DNA from: SLSG01 sp964477035
GTDB taxonomy: Bacteria > Bacteroidota > Bacteroidia > Bacteroidales > UBA7960
Assembly: GCA_964477035.1 (NCBI GenBank)
Contig: CAYZCW010000006.1
Location: 1 to 64,000, forward strand
Reading direction: 5' to 3'
DNA length: 64,000 bases
How positions within the stretch are numbered: the first letter of the stretch is position 1; each line of letters opens with the position of its first letter. The notes beneath the pieces are model-generated. The model was not told where the DNA came from, ran no database searches, and saw nothing but the letters and a program-made list of their open reading frames with translations. This document shows, one piece after another, positions 8,833 through 17,250 of the stretch. A program made the translations under genes and the position numbers.

Positions 8833-10062
8833 TCAATCCCCTGCCGAGGTGTCGAGGGCTTCCCTGAGCCCGTTCCCCAACAACATGAAGGAGAGGACCA
8901 TCAGCATGATGCACAGGCCTGGCAATACGGCAAGGTAGGCCTTGTCCAGAATAATATACCCGTAATGTTCGCGGATCATGGTTCCCCATGATGGTATGGG
9001 GGGCTGGACCCCGATGCCGAGAAAACTCAGCCCTGCCTCGATCAGGATGGCAGAGGCAAAGTTTGCTGCCGAGACCACGATCACCGGGCCCATGATGTTG
9101 GGCAGGATGTGCCGTCCGATGATCCTCATGCTGGTCAATCCAAGGGCCCTGGCCGATTCAATGAACTCCTTTTCCCTGAGGCTGATGACCTGTCCCCTTA
9201 CCAGGCGGGCCACCTCTACCCACATGGTCAGGCCGACTGCCACGAATACCTGCCAGAAGCCCTTCCCCAGGGCAAAGGTGATTGCGATGGCCAGAAGCAG
9301 GGTGGGAACCGACCAGATCACATTGATCAGCCACAGGATCAGTTCGTCCGTTCTGCCCCTGTAGTACCCTCCCAGGCTGCCCAGGGTGATGCCTATGAGC
9401 AGGGAGATGAGCACGGCGATGAAACCCACCGATAACGACACCCGGGTGCCGATGACCAGCTGGCTGAGCATGTCCCTGCCAAAACGGTCGGTGCCCAGCC
9501 TGAAGCAGTCTTTCCGGACGGCCTCTCCGGCGATCCGGGACACCAGTTCCTGCCTGTCCAGCCGGTGGGTATTCCCCTCGAGGTCGGTCAGGATGACGGG
9601 ACCTTTCCCGTCGGTTTGCGGCGGCCTGGCCGGATCCAGCGCAAACAGGGCATCCGGTGCGTATACCGCCCCGGGCAGGCCCGGGATGGCGGGGTCCCCC
9701 GACCAGGTTTCGTAATACAGTGTGTCTCCCTGGAGCCGCCAGCTGTAGACCGGGACCGTGGTATAGGGGAGGGGACGCCCTCCCAGCATGGTCTGCAGGA
9801 TGCCTGAGGGATGTTCCGGGAGGTTCTTGCGGATGTACAGCCGCTCCACGCAGAATCCCGGCCCCTGGGTGGCGACCTCCAGCTGCTGGTGGTTGGCATG
9901 GGGTGTTTTGTCGGGGATGAACAGGTATCCGGACAAGGCAATCAATGCCGACAGGGTAATCCATCCCAACCCTGCCAGAGCGGCGGGATTGCGGCGGAAT
10001 TTCTTCCAGGCCATGCGCCCGGGAGAAAGGGGGGGGTGGTTTTTTCTTGCCAGCAGGTTCAT
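8833..10062 (-). CDS. ABC transporter permease (Dpp/OppC type)
   Basis: About 409 residues from the ATG at 10062 (an in-frame ATG at 10095 is possible). One membrane segment near residue 30 is followed by an unusually large periplasmic segment (about 50-180) before the five-helix permease core. The core carries the EAA-type loop (EKEFIESARALGLTSMRIIGRHILPNI) that contacts the ATPase, and ends with GLSFLGIGVQPPIPSWG, typical of the OppC/DppC branch that imports peptides or nickel. Partner permease, ATPases and binding protein are not adjacent, so the substrate is open. It converges with the preceding plus-strand gene, with stop codons 17 bases apart. Confidence 0.88.
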   Translation of the reverse strand: MNLLARKNHPPLSPGRMAWKKFRRNPAALAGLGWITLSALIALSGYLFIPDKTPHANHQQLEVATQGPGFCVERLYIRKNLPEHPSGILQTMLGGRPLPYTTVPVYSWRLQGDTLYYETWSGDPAIPGLPGAVYAPDALFALDPARPPQTDGKGPVILTDLEGNTHRLDRQELVSRIAGEAVRKDCFRLGTDRFGRDMLSQLVIGTRVSLSVGFIAVLISLLIGITLGSLGGYYRGRTDELILWLINVIWSVPTLLLAIAITFALGKGFWQVFVAVGLTMWVEVARLVRGQVISLREKEFIESARALGLTSMRIIGRHILPNIMGPVIVVSAANFASAILIEAGLSFLGIGVQPPIPSWGTMIREHYGYIILDKAYLAVLPGLCIMLMVLSFMLLGNGLREALDTSAGD

Positions 10063-10192
10063 CCGGAAAAAGCAAATGTATAAAACAAAATCCATTATTG
10101 TCTGTTAATCCATAAACCGGCATTGACCGGCCGTGTTTCCAGCACGGTTCTCTGCCCGGGAAGGGCCCGTGTGCCCGAACAAGAAAATGCAT

Positions 10193-10200
10193 TAATTTTG
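10193..10200 (+). promoter_or_regulatory. -7 promoter element for the thioredoxin-like gene
   Basis: TAATTTTG matches TAnnTTTG. Predicted transcription start is near 10205, only some 17 bases before the ATG at 10222, which argues for that start over the upstream in-frame ATG at 10123. No good -33 element. Confidence 0.5.
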
Positions 10201-10221
10201 TCAGAACCCAACACACAAACC

Positions 10222-10773
10222 ATGGCAACCATAAAATACCCCCTGGCGTTCGCCCTTGCAGGCCTGCTGTCCTTCTTCCTGGCGGTTTCTGCCAGTGCCC
10301 AGGAAAAAGAAATCAAATGGCTCAGCATCGAGGAAGCGGAAGCCCTGAACAGGCAACAGCCAAAGAAGGTCTTCGTTTCCGTCTATACCGACTGGTGCAG
10401 CTGGTGCCGCCGCATGGATGCGACCACTTACACCCACCCTGTGATCGTGGATTACATCAATGAGCACTTCTATGCCGTCAAGCTGAATGCCGAACAGACC
10501 GAACCCATCACCTTCCGGGGCAGGGAATACCTCAACCGGAATGCCGGACAGAGGCGTTCAGCCCACGACTTCGCCATCGCCTTGCTGCAGGGCAAAATGG
10601 GCTATCCCAGTGTGGCTTTTTTTGATGAGCGGATGAACCTGATCACGGCCATGTCGGGCTTCCGCCCCCCGGAACGGATGGAACCTGTTCTGGTGTTTTT
10701 CAGCGAAGATGTGTTCCTTGAGAACCCTGACCTGGACGCCTTCGTTGCCGCTTTTGAAGGAAGCATCAACTGA
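10222..10773 (+). CDS. exported thioredoxin-like protein (CSWC motif)
   Basis: 183 residues with a signal peptide (hydrophobic core 8-24, then SASAQ). The thioredoxin fold begins about residue 45 and carries the redox motif CSWC at 59-62 within VSVYTDWCSWCRRMD. The cis-Pro region is GYPSVAFFDE. This is the thioredoxin-related DUF255/SoxW-like type, expected in the periplasm, reducing or forming disulfides in unknown clients; a role in keeping cytochrome c cysteines reduced is possible (ccm genes lie 6 kb away) but is inference. Its stop codon overlaps that of the convergent gene by 8 bases. Confidence 0.85.
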   Translation: MATIKYPLAFALAGLLSFFLAVSASAQEKEIKWLSIEEAEALNRQQPKKVFVSVYTDWCSWCRRMDATTYTHPVIVDYINEHFYAVKLNAEQTEPITFRGREYLNRNAGQRRSAHDFAIALLQGKMGYPSVAFFDERMNLITAMSGFRPPERMEPVLVFFSEDVFLENPDLDAFVAAFEGSIN

Positions 10774-12385
10774 TGCCTTCCCTTTCGAGCAAATAAAGGT
10801 ACCATTCACACAGCAGGGCATTGAAGCTGTCGTACCTGCGGGGGACCTTCCGGCCGGCCTCCCTCATCTGTGTGTGCATTTCTTCTGTAAACCGGGCGTA
10901 TCCGATCAAGTCTCTCCGTGTTAACCTGCGTCTGATCAGGGGAAACGGTACGAGGCGCCGCCCGAGCCGTTTCACCGGGTCCGGCAGGCAGAAAGTGGTT
11001 TCCCGTGGCAGCTCCTCCGGCCCGAAAAAAACCCCTTGTGGCAAAAAGAAGGCCTCCTTCAGCACCTTGTCGTAGAGCCGCTTGTTGATTCTCAGTTCAT
11101 AAGGCAGTTCAGAAAAAAAACGGACGAGTTCCGGCTCCCAGAGGGGCAGCCTCAGGCCGTATCCGAACCAGGTGAACACCCGCGCAGAGTTGCAGATGAA
11201 TTTTGGCAGACGCTCGGCCATGTTCCATTGTTCCACCTGGGGCAGATAGCCTTTCATGTCCTCGAACTCCGGCATCCGGATGAGGCGGTCATGCACCTGG
11301 CTTTTCAGGAGCGAACGGTCTGCCGGCGGGAGCTGAAGGAAACGGAAGAAGGTGTTTATCAGCGTATCAACCAGGCGGTCCTTTCCCCGCTTCGACTTTA
11401 CACCCTTGAGAATCAGGCTGCCCCCAAGGTTGTCCCCGGGATGTCCCGGGAGGAACACGCTGTCTTCAGGAACCAGGCCTTTCTTCTTCAGCTCGTACAC
11501 CGAGAAGTACTCCTGCAGGTAAGGCATGGAGGAGGCATGTCCGGCATGGTGGCAGTAAGCCAGGAAGGAAGGGTCGTAAAGGAAACCGGGGGGGATGCAT
11601 TGATCATAATCCGTGAAGATCCAGGGATACCCAAGTCTTTCGGCCACCCCGCGGCTGATTTCTGTTTCCCGGTTGCGGTGGCCGTAGGTGATGCAAACCA
11701 CCTTGTCATGGCCTCCCCGTTTCAGCAGGCAGGCAATCAGCCTGGAGTCAAACCCCCCGCTCAGGGGGACCACTGCCGTGCGCCCTCCCAGGGAGGCGAT
11801 GAGCCGCTCCCCCAGCCTGTGGAGCAGGCCTTCCAGCTCGCGGGTCAGCTCGTCAGGGCTTGCAGACTGTTTTGCGGGTGGTCCGAAACCAAACCAGGTT
11901 TGCCGGCGGATGGTTTCCGCTCCCCCCAGGACCACCAGCTCCCCGGGCATGACCCTGAATATCCCCTCCAGCAGGGTACTCCGTCCTATGGTGTAGCCAC
12001 CCGACCGGAAAGCCGGCAGTGCGCGTCCATCCAGCCTGCCGGTGCTTCCGCTGCCTTCCTTCGTTGGGTGGTCCGGGAGCATGAACGGGTCATCCGATAC
12101 CACCCAGCCGCCCCCATGTCTGGTGTAGAATAAGGGAAACATGCCGGTGGGGTCGGAAGCCAGCAGGATATCAGATCCGTTCTGAATGACCAGGGAATAC
12201 AGTCCCCCGGTCCCACGAAGGCGCTTCGCCAGCTTTTCCCCGGTATCATATCCCCTCCAGTGACTCAGGGCTGCGGGTCCCTCCAGGAATTCCCCGGCCG
12301 GGGTGAACAGGTGGCCCCGGAACCGGCAGGATGCCTCCCCATGCCAGGCTGGATCCCTTCCTCCGCTTAGCTGTATATCAGGCAT
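10766..12385 (-). CDS. asparagine synthetase-like protein without glutaminase cysteine
   Basis: 539 residues. The C-terminal half has the asparagine-synthetase ATP-pyrophosphatase loop PLSGGFDSRL (207-216) and a following adenylate-binding region. The N-terminal half resembles the Ntn glutaminase fold (ASDPTGMFPLFY at 76-87), but the essential Cys2 is missing: the protein begins MPDIQLSG. It therefore cannot use glutamine in the usual way, and may amidate or adenylate another substrate. The ATG at 12385 overlaps the glycosyltransferase stop codon by 8 bases (ATGCCTGA), so the two are translationally coupled. Asparagine-synthetase relatives occur in polysaccharide gene clusters; the product is unknown. 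Confidence 0.85.
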   Translation of the reverse strand: MPDIQLSGGRDPAWHGEASCRFRGHLFTPAGEFLEGPAALSHWRGYDTGEKLAKRLRGTGGLYSLVIQNGSDILLASDPTGMFPLFYTRHGGGWVVSDDPFMLPDHPTKEGSGSTGRLDGRALPAFRSGGYTIGRSTLLEGIFRVMPGELVVLGGAETIRRQTWFGFGPPAKQSASPDELTRELEGLLHRLGERLIASLGGRTAVVPLSGGFDSRLIACLLKRGGHDKVVCITYGHRNRETEISRGVAERLGYPWIFTDYDQCIPPGFLYDPSFLAYCHHAGHASSMPYLQEYFSVYELKKKGLVPEDSVFLPGHPGDNLGGSLILKGVKSKRGKDRLVDTLINTFFRFLQLPPADRSLLKSQVHDRLIRMPEFEDMKGYLPQVEQWNMAERLPKFICNSARVFTWFGYGLRLPLWEPELVRFFSELPYELRINKRLYDKVLKEAFFLPQGVFFGPEELPRETTFCLPDPVKRLGRRLVPFPLIRRRLTRRDLIGYARFTEEMHTQMREAGRKVPRRYDSFNALLCEWYLYLLEREGIS

Positions 12386-13589
12386 GGTTAATTCGTTTTT
12401 GAACCAGGTTTCTGTACAATGCGGCATACCGGGAGGCAATGGTTTCCTGTCCGAATAGTCTAATGGCGTGCTTTCTGATCACATCCGGGCGGTAGCCTGT
12501 AATTTGGTCTGCCAGGGACTTCATGGCCCCGGCCAGTTCCCCGGGCCTGTCGGGCGGGCATATCAGCCCTGTTTCACGGGTTACGAAACCAGGCGCCCCG
12601 CCCGCACGGCTTGCAATCACGGGCAGCCCGCACGACATGGCTTCGGCATACACCAGCCCGAACGCCTCGAAGCGGCTGGCCAGCACGAAGGCATCCGCTT
12701 CCCGCAGGTGGGCCCTTACCTGCTCCCTTGTCAGGTGGCCGGTAAAACGGACCTTTTCGTCCAGTTGAAGCCTTGCGCACATCGCCTGCAGCCGGCGGCG
12801 CTCCGGCCCGTCTCCCCCGATTGTGAGGCGGACCCGGTCTGCCCCCCCCTTGCAAAGCATGGCCATGGCCTCCAGAAGGGTGTCCATGCCCTTGTGGGTT
12901 TCCAGGTGGGCCAGGGAGAAGAAATGGCATGCCTGCCCCGGGGGGATTGGCTCCCGGGAGGGCGCCGCCGGGGTGAAATAGGCCGTGTCCACCATGTTGT
13001 ATAGGGTCGTCATGACCGGCTTGCAGGCCGGCGCGATGGTGCCGATGGTGTCCTGCAGGGCATCGCTGACCGTGACCACCCTTTCTGCCATTTCAAAGGC
13101 TTCCCGGAGCAGGGGACGGTGCCAGGGCCTGATCTGCGCACGGGCATGGGGATTCCCGGAAACAAAGCGGCCCCTGTGCTCGGTCAGCACGTAGGGGATG
13201 CCCAGGCCTTCCTTCAGCCGGGCTGCGGCAAGTCCCGCCCACAGGGCACTGTGGGCCTGGATGATGTCCGGCGTCCCGTGGGTGGCGATGAACTGTTTCG
13301 CCAGGGACAGCATCCGGCGCAACCACAGTCCGGCATTGGGTCGCTCCAGCAGCGGGATGGTCCTGTACGGCCTCAGCACTTCCCGGATCCTGCCCTGTCC
13401 GGGATTCCCGTACCAGGTGTCGCTCTCCTTCCCGGGCCTCAGGTAACCGGCCGGGGAGCCTGCGCCGACGGGGTCCAGGGCCAGGACGGATACGTGAAAA
13501 CCGCTGCGCGCCATGGCCTGGCTGTGTTCCCTGAAAAAGGAACCTCCGTGGGGGGGGTACCAGGATGGCAGGACGAGGACGTGTGTCAT
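12378..13589 (-). CDS. glycosyltransferase family 4 protein
   Basis: 403 residues, two Rossmann domains of the GT-B fold. The N-terminus VLPSWYPPHGGSFFREH has the acceptor-side glycine-rich loop. The donor-binding half shows SLAHLETHKGMDTLLEAM (about 230-250), GGDGPERRRLQAM and the E-x7-E signature EAFGLVYAEAM (about 325-335), typical of GT4 retaining enzymes. A cytoplasmic enzyme adding a sugar to a lipid-linked polysaccharide. It follows the flippase by 15 bases and overlaps the next gene, forming a three-gene unit. Confidence 0.93.
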   Translation of the reverse strand: MTHVLVLPSWYPPHGGSFFREHSQAMARSGFHVSVLALDPVGAGSPAGYLRPGKESDTWYGNPGQGRIREVLRPYRTIPLLERPNAGLWLRRMLSLAKQFIATHGTPDIIQAHSALWAGLAAARLKEGLGIPYVLTEHRGRFVSGNPHARAQIRPWHRPLLREAFEMAERVVTVSDALQDTIGTIAPACKPVMTTLYNMVDTAYFTPAAPSREPIPPGQACHFFSLAHLETHKGMDTLLEAMAMLCKGGADRVRLTIGGDGPERRRLQAMCARLQLDEKVRFTGHLTREQVRAHLREADAFVLASRFEAFGLVYAEAMSCGLPVIASRAGGAPGFVTRETGLICPPDRPGELAGAMKSLADQITGYRPDVIRKHAIRLFGQETIASRYAALYRNLVQKRINHA

Positions 13590-13604
13590 GGTCTGGACTG
13601 GGAT

Positions 13605-14915
13605 TCATGGCCTGTCTCCAGCGGATGGCTCCGGACTCGCCGGGCCGGCCGGTCTGTTGCGGGCCAGGGAAAGATACCAAAAAAGGGCGTACAAAACAAC
13701 CAGGGTGCTTGCGGCCGACAACAGGATCAGCGACAGCATCAGGCTGCCGGCCAGGATGCCGGCCGCCAGGGCCGAAAACCGGAGAAACAACCCCACCAGG
13801 TCAATCATCATGGCCTTCTTCTGCCGGAAGAACAGCTCCGGCAGGAAGCTCAGCGGACTGGCAATGAACACCATCAGCAGGGCAGGGGTGAGTACCTGCA
13901 GGTAGCGCCCCGCATCGGCGTAGTCTTCCGGGAAGATGAACCCGAACAGGGCCGGGGCCCAAAGGGCCAGAGCGATAAATGCCGGCACGCCGGTCCATGC
14001 CAGCCGCAAGATCAGCTTTTTTACCGTCGGATGGATGGGCAGTCCCTTATGGTAGTCCTCGATCAGCTGCTGGGAGAGCACCTGGCTTGCTGACTGGGCG
14101 AAAAGGCTGACCGGCCTGAATACAAAGGTGTAGGCGAAGGCGTACAGTCCGGCCACGGCCGGCGAAAAGCCCATCGTGAGCAGGAACACCGGCAGGCTGG
14201 CCGACAGGTTGCCGGCGAAACTGTGCGGCATGTTGAAACGGGGGTAGCCCTGATAAATCCTTGCCTGGGCAAACATGGCCTTCCAGCGGGGCCTGCCCCC
14301 TTCGGAGAGCACCTTCCCCAGGCATCCCCTCAGGAGGTAGAGGCCCGATAGGCACTGCCCGGCCAGGTGGCCCGCGATCAGTCCGTTGAACGGGGCCTGC
14401 GCCCACCCGGCAGCCACCCGCACCAGGTTGAGGCTGCCGTGCTGCACAAGGGTTGAACGTCCCATGTGGCCAAATGCCTTGGTTCTGTTGGCAAAAAACA
14501 ATCCCGACTGCTGGAGGCCGTGAAGCAGCAGCCCAAGCGGCAAAACAAGCAAGTACGGGGCCAGGTTCCGGTTGCCCAACAGGCGGGCCAGGGGGGTGCT
14601 GAAGCATCCGACGAGAAGAAGGGTGACAAGGGCGGTGCCCAGGCTGAGAAACAACACCAGCCAGAAGAGTTGGGCTGCATCCCGGTGCCCGCGCGGCAGC
14701 ATGATGGCCTGCTCGTACTTTCCGGTAGACAGCACCGATACCAGCCCGGCAATTCCCAGAAACAACGCCGCCAGGCCGAAATCCTCCGGGGTGTACATGC
14801 GGGACAGCACCGGGGCCAGCAGCAGGGACAGGCCCTGGGCCAGGACGGAAGGGAAGAACACTTTCAGGAAGTTCCTGATGGCCAATCTGTCATGAAACGG
14901 GAGCCTTTTCGGCAT
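13605..14915 (-). CDS. oligosaccharide flippase (Wzx-like, MATE/MVF superfamily)
   Basis: 436 residues with about 12 hydrophobic segments spread over the whole length, beginning RNFLKVFFPSVLAQGLSLLLAP (family start: transporter helix with SRMYTPEDFG loop). These proteins move undecaprenyl-linked sugar repeats across the inner membrane. It is the first gene of the minus-strand trio with the GT4 enzyme and the asparagine synthetase-like protein; no polymerase is visible between them. The C-terminus is Pro/Ser-rich and short. Confidence 0.9.
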   Translation of the reverse strand: MPKRLPFHDRLAIRNFLKVFFPSVLAQGLSLLLAPVLSRMYTPEDFGLAALFLGIAGLVSVLSTGKYEQAIMLPRGHRDAAQLFWLVLFLSLGTALVTLLLVGCFSTPLARLLGNRNLAPYLLVLPLGLLLHGLQQSGLFFANRTKAFGHMGRSTLVQHGSLNLVRVAAGWAQAPFNGLIAGHLAGQCLSGLYLLRGCLGKVLSEGGRPRWKAMFAQARIYQGYPRFNMPHSFAGNLSASLPVFLLTMGFSPAVAGLYAFAYTFVFRPVSLFAQSASQVLSQQLIEDYHKGLPIHPTVKKLILRLAWTGVPAFIALALWAPALFGFIFPEDYADAGRYLQVLTPALLMVFIASPLSFLPELFFRQKKAMMIDLVGLFLRFSALAAGILAGSLMLSLILLSAASTLVVLYALFWYLSLARNRPAGPASPEPSAGDRP

Positions 14916-15045
14916 GGGTTTGTCGTTGCGGGGTGGCGGGCCTGTGTGGGCAAATTTCGCAAAAAATTACCTGACAGGCGCAGAAATCCACCGGACGGGG
15001 GGGCATTTTTTTTTTGGCCTGGTATCCATAGTCGGGAAAATTATG

Positions 15046-15053
15046 TATATTTG
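15046..15053 (+). promoter_or_regulatory. -7 promoter element for tRNA-His
   Basis: TATATTTG, a full match to TAnnTTTG, 17 bases before the mature tRNA 5' end. No -33 TTTG at the normal distance; a T10 run lies at 15006-15015. Confidence 0.6.
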
Positions 15054-15070
15054 CACTCCCAATCCCAAAT

Positions 15071-15145
15071 GGTGGCTATAGCTCAGCCGGTTAGAGCATC
15101 AGATTGTGGTTCTGAGGGTCGTGGGTTCGAATCCCATTAGCCACC
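15071..15145 (+). tRNA. tRNA-His (anticodon GTG)
   Basis: A full cloverleaf can be folded. The extra G at position -1 (15071), diagnostic of tRNA-His, pairs with C73 (15145); the acceptor stem is GTGGCTA/TAGCCAC. The anticodon stem TCAGA/TCTGA holds the loop TTGTGGT with GTG, and the T arm contains GGTTCGAATCC. CCA is not encoded. It is flanked by its own promoter element and a strong terminator, so it is a single-gene transcript. Confidence 0.98.
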
Positions 15146-15152
15146 CGCCAAG

Positions 15153-15178
15153 GCCTCTCCCGACGGAGGGGCTTTTTT
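15153..15178 (+). terminator. intrinsic terminator of tRNA-His
   Basis: Hairpin with stem GCCTCTCC/GGAGGGGC (15153-15160 with 15165-15172, one G-T pair), loop CGAC, then six T. Its T-run just touches the stop codon of the convergent REC-PAS gene at 15177. Confidence 0.9.
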
Positions 15179-16484
15179 ATTGGGTTTTCCGGGCATGGCT
15201 GGTGGGAGAAGCCGTTGCTTCAAGCTGTTCCAGGCGGGACTCCAGTTCCTTGAGCCGGGTGATGTCGGAGGAAGATCCGACGATGAAGGTGATCTTTTCG
15301 TTTTCCAGAATGGGCGTCAGGGTCGTGCTCCAGAGGCGTTTGCCTGCCGGCAGCGTGACTTCCTCCTCGTAGGAGATGGGATGCCGGCGGGCCAGGCAGC
15401 GGCGGTAATTGGCCTCGATTTTCGTGCCCAGTTCCATCCCGAGCAATTCGACCGGGGTTTTTCCCAGGATGTCCTCCAGACGCAGCCCGGTTTTCTCCTG
15501 GTGCGTCCGGTTGTTGCGGACATACCGAAAGACCTGTTCGTTGATCACGCCCACCAGAAACAGCGCCTCCCGGCTGCCGGTGAATATGCGTTCGTATTCT
15601 TTGGACAGCTTGGTGAGTTCCTTCTCTTTCTGCTTCAGGTCTGTGATATTGGTGATGGAGGCGATGGTGCCGGCCACCTGCCCTCCCCGGAAATAAGGGA
15701 CCCCCGTGATGATGACCGGGACGGCCTTGCCGTTTTTGGTGAGGAGTCTTACCTCGTAGGAGTTGGATTGGCCTGATTGTCTGAGCTTCCGTGCCACCTT
15801 CAATACGGGGATGTCTTCCTCATGGGTGAACTCCTCCGGCTCCCTTCCCAGGATTTCCCCGGGCGGGTAGCCCAGCAAATTGGCGTAGGCCAGGTTGGTG
15901 TACTGAATCCGCCCGTCCGAGTTGGTGATGGTCAGCCCCTGCCCCATGGCGTTCATGACCTGGGAGGCGAACTCCCGTTCCACCCTGATTTTTTCTTCTG
16001 CCTCTAGCCGGTCATTGGAGGCTGCTTCCAGACGCTGGTTGTATTGGTGTAAACGGTCCAGCAGTTCCCTGCCACCATCTCCCGCAATGTCTTCCAATGT
16101 CTTCATCCGCAGAAGATTCCTTACCGTTGATTCCAGGACTTTGTCGGCAATGGGGGCGGCAAGGAAGGCATCGGCCCCGGTTTCCAGTGCCAGGATCCCG
16201 GCATCCCGTCCCGATCGCCGCAGGGAAAAGGCCAGAAGGGGGGTCCTTTTGAGGGTGTCATCGGCCTTGAGTCTGCGGACGAGTTCGATGCCGTGCATCC
16301 CGGCGGAAAGCACATCCAGCAGGACCAGGTCAGGCTGCTGCAGCAGGCAGAGGGAAAACCCTTCCTCCCCGGGCGGGGAATACAGCAGGTCAATGCCCGG
16401 GAGGTGGTTCCGGAAGAAGCCCTGAAGGGACAGGAAGTCCCTTCTTTCTGCATGGAGGATCAGCACTCTTCCCGTGATTTGCAT
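15177..16484 (-). CDS. receiver-like plus two PAS domains, no output domain
   Basis: 435 residues. Residues 5-120 resemble a response-regulator receiver with the phosphoacceptor Asp57 in LVLLDVLSAG and Ser87 at the Thr/Ser position, but the Lys that should precede the conserved Pro is Ala110 (LAAPI) and the acidic pair near residue 12 is reduced to HAERRD. A coiled coil (about 135-175) leads into PAS 1 (about 176-290, QGLTITNSDGRIQYTNLAY) and PAS 2 (about 300-420, ending SSSDITRLKEL). It ends without a histidine kinase, GGDEF or DNA-binding domain. Probably a cytoplasmic sensor or adaptor; partners are unknown. Confidence 0.82.
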   Translation of the reverse strand: MQITGRVLILHAERRDFLSLQGFFRNHLPGIDLLYSPPGEEGFSLCLLQQPDLVLLDVLSAGMHGIELVRRLKADDTLKRTPLLAFSLRRSGRDAGILALETGADAFLAAPIADKVLESTVRNLLRMKTLEDIAGDGGRELLDRLHQYNQRLEAASNDRLEAEEKIRVEREFASQVMNAMGQGLTITNSDGRIQYTNLAYANLLGYPPGEILGREPEEFTHEEDIPVLKVARKLRQSGQSNSYEVRLLTKNGKAVPVIITGVPYFRGGQVAGTIASITNITDLKQKEKELTKLSKEYERIFTGSREALFLVGVINEQVFRYVRNNRTHQEKTGLRLEDILGKTPVELLGMELGTKIEANYRRCLARRHPISYEEEVTLPAGKRLWSTTLTPILENEKITFIVGSSSDITRLKELESRLEQLEATASPTSHARKTQ

Positions 16485-16557
16485 GCCTTTCGGGGCTTAA
16501 TGGGGTGTTTCAGTGTTCCGGATTGGTTCAAAAATACGTTTTTTCCTTCAATTTGGG

Positions 16558-16565
16558 TATTTTTG
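16558..16565 (+). promoter_or_regulatory. -7 promoter element of the ccm operon
   Basis: TATTTTTG matches TAnnTTTG. The ccmB ATG at 16591 lies 25 bases further on, which supports that start over the in-frame ATG at 16513. Divergent from the REC-PAS gene. Confidence 0.55.
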
Positions 16566-16590
16566 CAGCAACACCAACAGCCCCTGTGAT

Positions 16591-17247
16591 ATGACGGCAG
16601 CCGTGTTCGCACTGATGCGAAAGGACCTGAGCCTGGAGTGGCGGAACAAATCAGCCTTTACCGGCGTGCTCCTATACCTGGTTTCCACCGTATTCATCTG
16701 TTACCTGTCTTTCGACGGCCTCGTACCCGTCCATACCTGGAATGCGCTTTTCTGGGTCATCCTGTTGTTTGCCTCCCTCAATGCCGTCCTGAAAGGCTTC
16801 CTGCAGGAAGGGGAACGGCGGATTCCCTATTACTACACCCTGGCTTCCCCGGCGGCCGTCATGATGGCCAGGATCGTTTACAATGCTTTTCTGATGGGCT
16901 TGCTGGCCCTTTCCGGATGGGGCATGTATACCGCCGTTATGGGCAATCCCGTGCAAAACCAGGGACTGTTTCTGCTCAACCTGATCCTGGGAGCCGGCGC
17001 CTTGTCTGCCGCACTCAGCATGGTTTCCGCGATCGCCTCCCGTGCCCGCAACCCATTTACCCTGATGGGCGTGCTGGGATTTCCGGTGGTCCTGCCGCTG
17101 CTTCTGGTGGTCATCCGGATCTCCGCGTCTTCCATTCAGGGGGCGTCCCTGGCGGCACAATGGGGAAACCTCCTGGTGCTCCTGCTGCTGGCAGGCATCA
17201 GCGTGGTCCTCGCCAATCTTTTATTTCCGTATATTTGGAGGGAGTAA
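16591..17247 (+). CDS. ccmB: heme exporter permease CcmB
   Basis: 218 residues with six hydrophobic segments and the CcmB start pattern (FALMRKDLSLEWRNK, then a membrane helix). KGFLQEGERRIPYYYTLASP is the conserved cytoplasmic loop. CcmB and the ATPase CcmA form the ABC transporter that releases heme-loaded CcmE in system I cytochrome c maturation. It starts the ccmBCDE cluster; ccmC follows after 3 bases. No ccmA precedes it here; a candidate lies at 20157-20777. Confidence 0.92.
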   Translation: MTAAVFALMRKDLSLEWRNKSAFTGVLLYLVSTVFICYLSFDGLVPVHTWNALFWVILLFASLNAVLKGFLQEGERRIPYYYTLASPAAVMMARIVYNAFLMGLLALSGWGMYTAVMGNPVQNQGLFLLNLILGAGALSAALSMVSAIASRARNPFTLMGVLGFPVVLPLLLVVIRISASSIQGASLAAQWGNLLVLLLLAGISVVLANLLFPYIWRE

Positions 17248-17250
17248 ACC

